Positions 56,030 through 61,826 of a stretch of DNA of 64,000 nucleotides are shown one piece after another; the first letter of the stretch is position 1, and each line of letters opens with the position of its first letter. The notes beneath the pieces were generated by a model. That model worked only from the letters and a program-made list of their open reading frames with translations, was not told the origin of the DNA and did no database searches. The position numbers and the translations under genes are program-made. The stretch is from Spirulina sp. CCY15215 (GTDB taxonomy: Bacteria; Cyanobacteriota; Cyanobacteriia; Cyanobacteriales; Spirulinaceae): the NCBI RefSeq assembly GCF_016888125.1, contig NZ_JACSWA010000575.1, positions 1 through 64,000 of the forward strand, in the 5' to 3' direction.

Positions 56030-56052
56030 GGGTGCAAGCATAACACCCCTAC
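56030..56052 (-). repeat. GTAG-footed palindrome (REP-like), GGGTG type
   Basis: GGGTG-CAAGCATAA-CACCC followed by CTAC. The stem is short. It marks the break of the kinase remnant. Confidence 0.5.
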
Positions 56053-56221
56053 AATGAGATTGAGGTTCGATCGCGTGAGTTTGGGAAATTTAGGAGATTA
56101 TACAACGGAAAGCTATTATACTTATCTCATCAAATTTTTAAAGTCTCCTGAAAAAGCAGCAAATTGATTAAATGCGATAATGTTAAACTAAAATGAGAAG
56201 AGGAGAGATAAAAAAGAAAAA

Positions 56222-56638
56222 ATGGCTGCAAAAGACTTATTTCATGATGCTGTTAAACAAGCTCTACAGAAGGAACACTGGAACATTACAGCCGATCCCC
56301 TCAGAGTTAAGATTGACAAAGTACATTTTGAAATCGATTTGGGTGCAGATAAAATGTTAGCGGCTGAGAAAGGAGAACGAAAAATTGCCGTTGAAATCAA
56401 AAGTTTCTTAAGTAATTCAAGTCTCACAGATTTTCATGCAGCCTTGGGTCAATTTTTGAACTATAGACTTGCTTTGCAAATGACCGATATCGAGAGAATC
56501 TTATATTTAGCTGTACCATTAAATACATTTAACTCTTTTTTTCAAGAAAGATTCATTCAAGAAGCTGTTCAATTCTATCAACTTAAACTCATTATTTACG
56601 ATCCATCCAAGGAGGTTATTACACAATGGAAAGATTAG
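56222..56638 (+). CDS. xisH: XisH-like protein, complete
   Basis: 138 residues, the full family length. It starts MAAKDLFHDAVKQALQKEHW and has a PD-(D/E)XK-like arrangement: Asp39 in FEIDLGADKM and Glu58-x-Lys60 in KIAVEIKSF. It ends LIIYDPSKEVITQWKD. XisH is required with XisI for fdxN-element excision in Nostoc-type cyanobacteria. The endonuclease-like core suggests a nuclease, and pairing with XisI elsewhere suggests a toxin-antitoxin or defence role; both are inference. xisI overlaps by 13 bases. This is the only intact pair of the three here. Confidence 0.87.
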   Translation: MAAKDLFHDAVKQALQKEHWNITADPLRVKIDKVHFEIDLGADKMLAAEKGERKIAVEIKSFLSNSSLTDFHAALGQFLNYRLALQMTDIERILYLAVPLNTFNSFFQERFIQEAVQFYQLKLIIYDPSKEVITQWKD

Positions 56639-56979
56639 AATTTTATCGTGAATGTATTTGCAAATTTCTAACCGCAGAAATTTTTAAAGAACAAGAAAAT
56701 CCTGACATAGAGAATCAATTGATTTTTGATAAAGAACGCGATCGCTATCTCTTATTAGATGTCGGTTGGCAAGATCACGAACGAATTTATGCTTGTTTTA
56801 TTCATCTGGATATAAAAATAGGAAAAATTTGGATTCAGCGCAATATGACTGAGGTGGATATTGCCGAAGAATTGGTTAATATGGGAGTTCCTAAAGAGGA
56901 TATTATTATCGGGTTGCTGCCACCTTACCAGAGACCTTATACTGGTTATGGAACAACGGATTTAGCCACATCTGCATAA
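56626..56979 (+). CDS. xisI: XisI-like protein, partner of the intact XisH
   Basis: 117 residues. MERLEFYRECICKFLTAEIF, then the RDRYLLLDVGWQDHERIYAC core and the IGKIWIQRNMTEVDIAEELV segment. It overlaps xisH by 13 bases, as in the other copies. It is clearly diverged from the two minus-strand XisI proteins, so the modules are not recent duplicates of each other as a whole. A zinc-ribbon kinase gene follows 75 bp downstream. Confidence 0.87.
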   Translation: MERLEFYRECICKFLTAEIFKEQENPDIENQLIFDKERDRYLLLDVGWQDHERIYACFIHLDIKIGKIWIQRNMTEVDIAEELVNMGVPKEDIIIGLLPPYQRPYTGYGTTDLATSA

Positions 56980-57054
56980 TGGTCACGATTCTAAATTTAT
57001 AGTAAACTAGCTTTATTATCTCACATCCATCGCAAATTCCTCCCCAGTCGAGCA

Positions 57055-58542
57055 ATGTCCCAATGTCTTAATCCTGATTGTCTGCAAACTAACTCAAAGA
57101 ATGCCCAATTTTGCCGGAAATGCGGTGATAAGCTACGATTACGAGAACGCTACTGGGCAAAGCGTATTTTAGGACAAGGGGGGTTTGGTCGCACTTTTTT
57201 AGCGGTAGACGAAGATAAACCTTCAAAACCCCCTTGTGTGATTAAACAGTTTCTCCCCCAAGCACAGGGGACAGAAAGTATACAAAAAGCCTCAGAATTG
57301 TTTTCTCGGGAAGCAAGACAATTAGAAGCATTGGGAAAACATCCGCAAATTCCGGAGTTATTTGCTTATTTTACTTCAGATAATCGTCAATATTTGGTAC
57401 AAGAATTCATTGAGGGTCAGACGTTACAAGCAGAATTAGAGCAAAATGGCAGTCTCAGCGAAAGCCAAGTTCGAGACTTTTTGGAGGATTTATTAAAGAT
57501 TCTCAAATTTGTGCATGAAAAGCGGGTTATTCATCGAGATATTAAGCCAGAAAATATTCTTCGCAGACGAGGCGATCGCAAAGTGGTTTTAATTGATTTT
57601 GGCATTGCTAAACCCATTGTTACGACTCTGATGCAGCAATACGCCAATTATGGCATTGGGACGGTAGGATATGCTCCCATTGAGCAAATGCGAGGAAGGG
57701 TCTATCCTGCTAGCGATCTGTATAGTTTAGGGGTGACGAGTTTAGTTCTCTTGACAGGTCAAACTCCGGATCGCTTATTCGATCCTAATTCTGGGGGTTG
57801 TTTATGGCGTGATGCTTTACCGACAGGAAGTTTAGAAGATGAACAATTAGGTCGTGTTTTGGATAAGATGGTGCAAGATGCTCTATCGGAACGCTATCAG
57901 TCGGTAGAAGCCGTTTTAGATGATTTACAGGAGAAAATTGAGTTAACGTTTAACTCGCCTTTTACCTCGTTTCTCAATTCGTCTCCTTACCTGACCCCCC
58001 CATCTTTAAACTTGAGATTGTTGGAGGAAAAAGAAGTCACACCACCCCGCTATCAACGGTTAGAGGCGCTGCTAAAGGGGGGAAAATGGCAAGAAGCGGA
58101 TGGGGAGACAGCAAGGGTAATGTGTCAGGTGGCGGGACGAGAGAAGGAGGGATGGTTGGATGATGAAAGTATCGACAATTTTCCCTGTGAGGATTTGCGG
58201 GCGATTGACCAACTCTGGGTAAAATACAGCAAGGGACGCTTCGGTTTTTCAGTACAGAAGCACATTTACCAGAGTTTGGGAGGGACGCGAGAATATGATA
58301 AGGAAATTTGGACGAAGTTCGGCGATCGCGTGGGATGGCGCAGAGGGGAAGCTGGTAGTTTGTATTACACAAATGGAACTTTCACTTCCAAAGCACCCCA
58401 AGGACACCTCCCGGTGGTTTGGTTGGGTGCAAGGACACCTCCCGGTGGTTTGGTTGGGTGGAATGTGTGGTGGTTGGGGGGTGTGTTTGAGTTTGTTTGG
58501 TTCTCTTTTCTCGCGTCGAGACTTGTAGAATGTAACATATAA
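57055..58542 (+). CDS. Ser/Thr protein kinase with zinc ribbon and C-terminal GUN4 domain
   Basis: 495 residues. Zinc ribbon Cys4, Cys9, Cys20, Cys23; kinase domain with GQGGFG at 40-45, HRDIKPEN at 160-167 and DFG at 181-183; GUN4 domain from about 325 (RYQRLEALLKGGKWQEADGE to FGDRVGWRRGEAGSLYYTNG, APQGHLP). GUN4 binds porphyrins and aids Mg-chelatase in its free form; in such fusions it is thought to act as a sensor. The last 45 residues follow a 31-bp tandem duplication (58400-58460) that changes the reading frame, so the tail may not be original. The RAYT frame overlaps it convergently. Confidence 0.9.
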   Translation: MSQCLNPDCLQTNSKNAQFCRKCGDKLRLRERYWAKRILGQGGFGRTFLAVDEDKPSKPPCVIKQFLPQAQGTESIQKASELFSREARQLEALGKHPQIPELFAYFTSDNRQYLVQEFIEGQTLQAELEQNGSLSESQVRDFLEDLLKILKFVHEKRVIHRDIKPENILRRRGDRKVVLIDFGIAKPIVTTLMQQYANYGIGTVGYAPIEQMRGRVYPASDLYSLGVTSLVLLTGQTPDRLFDPNSGGCLWRDALPTGSLEDEQLGRVLDKMVQDALSERYQSVEAVLDDLQEKIELTFNSPFTSFLNSSPYLTPPSLNLRLLEEKEVTPPRYQRLEALLKGGKWQEADGETARVMCQVAGREKEGWLDDESIDNFPCEDLRAIDQLWVKYSKGRFGFSVQKHIYQSLGGTREYDKEIWTKFGDRVGWRRGEAGSLYYTNGTFTSKAPQGHLPVVWLGARTPPGGLVGWNVWWLGGVFEFVWFSFLASRLVECNI

Positions 58543-59444
58543 CGCTTACAGAATTCTATAACGATTTGTAACAGGGTCATTTTTCTCGAAACCCTTGCGG
58601 GTTCTAGCTTTTCGTTACCTGTCACCGCCCTCAGTTCCAACTGTTCCGCCGACTTCACTCTACTCGTACTACAACCTTCCCGCCGTAGTATATTTCCCGC
58701 CACCTTGGGGTTATAGCAATTTGCAAAAATGAACTTTTCCGCTACTGCTTCCACCTCCGGGTTTACAAACTCCCGAGTATCCCAAGGTAAACCCAACTGT
58801 CCAGGCGGGGTTTTCTTTTTCCCTTTTCCCGATTTCTTTAACCCCTTTAGCACATTTTTTCCCCAATGGTTGCGCCTTTCCTTCTTCGGTTGCGATCTAT
58901 ATTTCTTGCAAAACCCGCGATATTTTGCCGCACATTCCTCCAGAGTTTCTCCTAACGCCAAAAACGCCGGATGCCAAGTTGTTAAACCATCATCCCCCAA
59001 GCGGTCATAAACCCCATAATTGGAGAAATCATAAAACATTCCCTGCTGCATTCCTGCCGCTTTTGGGTTCGCGTGAATATACCGTAACGTATTTAAAGCA
59101 CGTTTTTTGTCAGTATGAGGAAAACCCGTAGCATGATAGCGTTTTTCCCAAAAATGCCCCGTGCGATTCAACATTCGATTAAAACACATGGCAGAATACC
59201 AATTTAACAAGTGCATAATCTTAGGAAGATCGTCCGGTTGTTGCGGTTCCATGAGATAATGAATGTGATTGCTCATAATGCACAGAGCATAGAGTTTAAA
59301 ATCATATTTTTCGATAGCTTTTTGAATCGTGTAAAGTAGCACCTTGCGACAGTCCAAAGAAGTGAGCCGAAAATCGCGATTATTGCAGCGCACAGTAATA
59401 TGATAGGAGTGTCTCGTTTTAAAATCTCGGTTTAGTCGTGACAT
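58365..59444 (-). CDS. RAYT-type Y1 (HUH) transposase, TnpA-REP family
   Basis: 359 residues from ATG at 59444 (MSRLNRDFKTRHSYHITVRC). The frame runs 27 codons further up but crosses a palindrome. HUH motif His60-Ile-His62 in MSNHIHYLMEP; the catalytic Tyr is probably Tyr122 in LRYIHANPKAAGM, the YIxxNPxxAG motif of REP-associated tyrosine transposases. These single-copy enzymes act on REP palindromes with a GTAG foot. Such a palindrome lies 27 bp before this start. The last 60 residues overlap the 3' end of the kinase gene on the other strand and look like read-through. A fragment of the HUH region is duplicated at 59900. Confidence 0.85.
   Translation of the reverse strand: MSRLNRDFKTRHSYHITVRCNNRDFRLTSLDCRKVLLYTIQKAIEKYDFKLYALCIMSNHIHYLMEPQQPDDLPKIMHLLNWYSAMCFNRMLNRTGHFWEKRYHATGFPHTDKKRALNTLRYIHANPKAAGMQQGMFYDFSNYGVYDRLGDDGLTTWHPAFLALGETLEECAAKYRGFCKKYRSQPKKERRNHWGKNVLKGLKKSGKGKKKTPPGQLGLPWDTREFVNPEVEAVAEKFIFANCYNPKVAGNILRREGCSTSRVKSAEQLELRAVTGNEKLEPARVSRKMTLLQIVIEFCKRYMLHSTSLDARKENQTNSNTPPNHHTFHPTKPPGGVLAPNQTTGRCPWGALEVKVPFV
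58400..58460 (+). repeat. 31-bp tandem duplication in the GUN4 kinase tail
   Basis: The unit AAGGACACCTCCCGGTGGTT TGGTTGGGTG occurs at 58400 and 58431. A 31-bp step shifts the frame by one base. Without it the frame would end in LFGSLFSRRDL instead of FLASRLVECNI. Confidence 0.9.
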
Positions 59445-59471
59445 TAGGAAATAGTAAAAGATAAACAACAA

Positions 59472-59494
59472 GGGCGCAAGCATTGCGCCCCTAC
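59472..59494 (-). repeat. GTAG-footed palindrome directly upstream of the RAYT gene
   Basis: On the minus strand GTAG then GGGCGCAA-TGC-TTGCGCCC, ending 27 bp before the RAYT start codon and in the same orientation. This is the expected position of a REP recognised by its own RAYT. Confidence 0.8.
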
Positions 59495-59551
59495 GATCGC
59501 ATAATGATACAAAGGAATCCAACAAGCCTTAAAACGATTAGGGAGACAATA

Positions 59552-59806
59552 ATGCAACTCAAAGAAAAAGCTAAAATTGCTACAAGCGATCCAACTTTAA
59601 ATCAACTTATTGTTGAATTAGATCAAGAATGTCAAAATGTTATTACACTTACCAATCAACTGCAATTAGCTCATTTGACTGACAAACAAAAAGTAGAAAT
59701 ATTAGCAGAATTGTTGGCTGCAACAATTCATTTACACACTCACTGTGATGAAGACTTACAAAATTTAATTGCAGGGGAACTGGAAAATGTAGATGATATA
59801 GTTTAA
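59552..59806 (+). CDS. Small conserved cyanobacterial hypothetical protein
   Basis: 84 residues from ATG at 59552, chosen for the GGGAG ribosome-binding site 7 bases upstream; longer starts cross a palindrome. Helical and acidic: NQLIVELDQECQNVITLTNQ, LTDKQKVEILAELLAATIHL and HTHCDEDLQNLIAGELENVD. I have no function for it. A fragment of a close relative lies at 61480-61530, so this region once held at least two copies. Confidence 0.6.
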   Translation: MQLKEKAKIATSDPTLNQLIVELDQECQNVITLTNQLQLAHLTDKQKVEILAELLAATIHLHTHCDEDLQNLIAGELENVDDIV

Positions 59807-59828
59807 AATCTTTTTCATCGTATCTAAA

Positions 59829-59972
59829 AGTTTGGGAGGGACGCGAGAATATGATGAGGAAATTTGGCAAAAGTTCGGCGATCGCGTGGGATGGCGCAGA
59901 CAAGTTCATAATCTTAGGAAGATCATCCGGTTGTTGCGGTTCCATGAGATAATGAATGTGATTGCTCATAAT
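59829..59972. pseudogene. Chimeric fragment: GUN4 3' piece joined to a RAYT piece
   Basis: 59829-59900 resembles 58273-58344 of the GUN4 gene and encodes LGGTREYDEEIWQKFGDRV GWRR on the plus strand. 59900-59972 resembles 59208-59280 of the RAYT gene and encodes MSNHIHYLMEPQQPDDLPKI M on the minus strand. The pieces meet at ACAAGT. Both differ from the present genes by several bases, so the fragment is older debris of a similar kinase/RAYT arrangement with the middle deleted. Confidence 0.75.
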
Positions 59973-60006
59973 TAAGCTATTATTCTGATTGTGGTGACGA
60001 TATAAA

Positions 60007-60354
60007 ATGATAGTGCAGAACCTAGAGAAACAACTTCTCAATTTAACTCCAATCGAAAAAGCAGAAATCATTCAGCTTCTAACCCAAAGCATCGATGCAA
60101 ACTGGTGTGGTATTTCTAAAACTTCAAACGTCATGGGGGGAGACTCTTGTATTTCTGGGACTCGAATTCCAATCTGGCTGTTAGCAAGTTATCGTCAGCA
60201 AGGACTCAACGATGCTGGCATTTTAGAAGCATATCCTCAACTGAATGCGGCCAATCTTGTCAATGCCTGGGCTTATGCTGTAGCCTATCCCGAAGAAATT
60301 GCCGAAGCTATTCGACAACAAGAGGAAGCAGATCGAATTCTAGATACACCTTGA
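60007..60354 (+). CDS. DUF433 protein, orphan antitoxin candidate
   Basis: 115 residues. A helical N-terminus (MIVQNLEKQLLNLTPIEKAE) is followed by DUF433, recognised by VMGGDSCISGTRIPIWLLAS and LNDAGILEAYPQLNAANLVNA WAY. DUF433 proteins are normally followed by a DUF5615/PIN-like toxin gene. Here the next gene, 24 bp on, belongs to another family, so the partner is absent. Antitoxin function is inferred from the family. Confidence 0.75.
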   Translation: MIVQNLEKQLLNLTPIEKAEIIQLLTQSIDANWCGISKTSNVMGGDSCISGTRIPIWLLASYRQQGLNDAGILEAYPQLNAANLVNAWAYAVAYPEEIAEAIRQQEEADRILDTP

Positions 60355-60378
60355 CATACTCTCACCCCAACAAAACCC

Positions 60379-60798
60379 ATGCCAACCATTAACCTACAAG
60401 CTCAACTTTCTGAAAATGACTTGCTTGAGGCGATAAAACAGTTACCACCTGAAGCATTAGAAGCATTTACAGACAAAGTATTAGCACTCCGCGCCCAACA
60501 GTATGCTCCCAATTTATCTCAAAAAGAGTCCGAATTATTTTCAATTGTCAACCGATCGCCAAGCGATCGCGAAACCTTGAAATATAGAGAACTCGTGCAA
60601 AAACGCCAAGAAGAAACCCTAACTGAAGAAGAATATCTAATCTTAATTGAATTGAGCGATCGCATTGAGACAATTCATGCAGAACGAATGAATGCGCTTT
60701 TACAATTAGCACAACTGCGTCAGACATCCCTCGAAGCACTTATCGCAGATTTAGGGATTTCCGTTCGGATGAAATCTCTCGAATCTGGTAAATTATGA
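60379..60798 (+). CDS. Conserved hypothetical protein, usual partner of an HNH nuclease
   Basis: 139 residues: MPTINLQAQLSENDLLEAIK, a QLPPEALEAFTDKVLALRAQ helix and a C-terminal helical pair (LLQLAQLRQTSLEALIADLG). I recall this protein type in cyanobacteria directly before HNH endonuclease genes, which would make it an antitoxin-like partner; that role is not proven. Here it overlaps the first codon of an HNH-like fragment (ATGA). Its first 110 bp, with 12 bp of leader, are copied at 61341-61450. Confidence 0.65.
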   Translation: MPTINLQAQLSENDLLEAIKQLPPEALEAFTDKVLALRAQQYAPNLSQKESELFSIVNRSPSDRETLKYRELVQKRQEETLTEEEYLILIELSDRIETIHAERMNALLQLAQLRQTSLEALIADLGISVRMKSLESGKL

Positions 60799-60842
60799 TT
60801 GCCAAAAGTCTCAAAAAATTGGTGCGCGATCGGGCGCATTGT
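60795..60842 (+). pseudogene. First codons of a lost HNH endonuclease gene
   Basis: ATG at 60795 overlaps the stop of the preceding gene. MIAKSLKKLVRDRAHC matches the usual HNH start, which would continue into a CEYC zinc motif. After the Cys the frame turns into unrelated sequence that is the leader of the next gene. Only about 16 codons remain. Confidence 0.5.
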
Positions 60843-60875
60843 ATAATAAAGAATTACCAAACAGGAAAATCAACA

Positions 60876-61100
60876 ATGACATTTTTCTACAATATCGATA
60901 AACAAACCTTAAAAGAACTCATCAAGGAAAGTATTAGAGAAGTTCTCCAAGAAGAACAATGGCTTCCTAAAACAACTTTAATTCCTTATGTTGACGATGA
61001 AGAACAAAACGAGATCGATCGCCAATGCGGTACGCCGACGGATAATGAAGAAGAATTTATCGATATGACAGATTGGGTCAAAAATGGAAATAAACTTTAG
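60876..61100 (+). CDS. RelB-like antitoxin with LIPYV/DMTDWV motifs
   Basis: 74 residues from ATG at 60876 after AGGAAAATCAACA; the frame's earlier ATG at 60795 belongs to the HNH remnant. MTFFYNIDKQTLKELIKESI, then TLIPYVDDEEQNEIDRQCGT and EEFIDMTDWVKNG. These motifs are those of cyanobacterial antitoxins found before RelE/ParE toxins. The toxin start at 61084 lies inside this gene, a 17-base overlap. Confidence 0.7.
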   Translation: MTFFYNIDKQTLKELIKESIREVLQEEQWLPKTTLIPYVDDEEQNEIDRQCGTPTDNEEEFIDMTDWVKNGNKL

Positions 61101-61227
61101 AAAAAGTGCGCTACAGTTTTTACGCAAACTGGATGAAGCAACTGCCACTCGAGTGAGAGAAAAAATACTGATTCTGTCTTGTGCGATAGAACAAGAAGAT
61201 AGAATGCCAATTCAAAAGGAAGTTTAG
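61084..61227 (+). pseudogene. RelE/ParE-type toxin truncated to about half
   Basis: 47 residues: MEINFRKSALQFLRKLDEAT, RVREKILILSCAIEQEDRM, then PIQKEV-stop. RelE-type toxins of this group need about 85-90 residues, including C-terminal basic strands (WRxRxGxxRIIF type), all of which are missing. The following bases do not restore it in another frame. It overlaps the antitoxin, as usual for the pair. Confidence 0.65.
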
Positions 61228-61353
61228 TTATTTATAATTTAATTAACTGGCTGGATGTTTTAGGGTTAAAGATTGGCATTCAAACAACCACCAAGCCTTA
61301 AATTGTATAATCTAGAAAAAAGCGATCGCATTGTTCCCAACCCAACAAAACCC

Positions 61354-61476
61354 ATGCCAACCATTAACCTACAAGCTCAACTTTCTGAAAATGACTTGCT
61401 TGAGGCTATCAAACATTTACCACCTGAAGAATTAGAAGCATTTACAGATAAAGATTGGCATTCAACCAATCCCTAA
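61354..61476 (+). pseudogene. Truncated copy of the 60379 gene
   Basis: The first 32 codons (MPTINLQAQLSENDLLEAIK HLPPEELEAFTDK) copy the gene at 60379 with few changes. The frame then runs into unrelated sequence and stops after DWHSTNP. The leader CCCAACAAAACCC is copied too. Confidence 0.8.
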
Positions 61477-61479
61477 ACC

Positions 61480-61530
61480 TTAATTCATTTATATTCCTAC
61501 TGCGATGAGGATTTGAAAAATTTAATCGCA
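61480..61530 (+). pseudogene. Fragment of a relative of the 59552 gene
   Basis: 17 codons reading LIHLYSYCDEDLKNLIA match TIHLHTHCDEDLQNLIA in the protein at 59552-59806. It begins right after the truncated copy of the 60379 gene. Confidence 0.65.
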
Positions 61531-61541
61531 AAAGTTTATTT

Positions 61542-61733
61542 TCATTTGAGAACTTGCTGCATTTTTTCTCGACGGTAGGTATTAACTGGATTCCTCCGAA
61601 TATCCTCTTCAACCATTGCAATTAATTCATCAAGATTCATTGTTAAAGCATCAAGCTGATAACTAACAGACCGCAAATTTCTGATAGTTTTCTCAATGAC
61701 TTTAGGTTCGGGAAAAGCAGATATATCGCTCAT
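61542..61733 (-). CDS. Small helical hypothetical protein
   Basis: 63 residues: MSDISAFPEPKVIEKTIRNL, DALTMNLDELIAMVEEDIRR, ending REKMQQVLK. AGGAGA lies upstream with a long spacing. I do not recognise the family. It is regularly helical and charged, so it is plausible as a gene. Confidence 0.5.
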   Translation of the reverse strand: MSDISAFPEPKVIEKTIRNLRSVSYQLDALTMNLDELIAMVEEDIRRNPVNTYRREKMQQVLK

Positions 61734-61770
61734 AATAAATTAAAATCTCCTGAAGAAAATTGAAATAAAT

Positions 61771-61798
61771 GTAGGGACGCAAAATCTTGCGTCCCTAC
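61771..61798. repeat. Palindrome with GTAG at both ends, GGGACGCAA type
   Basis: GTAGGGACGCAA-AATC-TTGCGTCCCTAC, a perfect 12-bp stem that reads GTAG on both strands, 28 bp beyond the pntB stop codon. It may also serve as a terminator for the operon. Confidence 0.8.
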
Positions 61799-61826
61799 AG
61801 ATACAATTCCAAAATTGCGATCGCGC

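Noticed and set aside
54653-56979. Possible fdxN-type developmentally excised element
   Set aside because: xisH and xisI are present, but there is no site-specific recombinase, no nif gene and no matching attachment repeats in the window.
59445-59525. 27-codon N-terminal extension of the RAYT transposase
   Set aside because: It is translated from the palindrome upstream. The family starts at MSRLNRDF.
59649-60071. 140-codon minus-strand frame containing the HUH motif
   Set aside because: Only the middle part is a duplicated RAYT fragment. The rest is antisense or spacer sequence, so it is not a second transposase gene.
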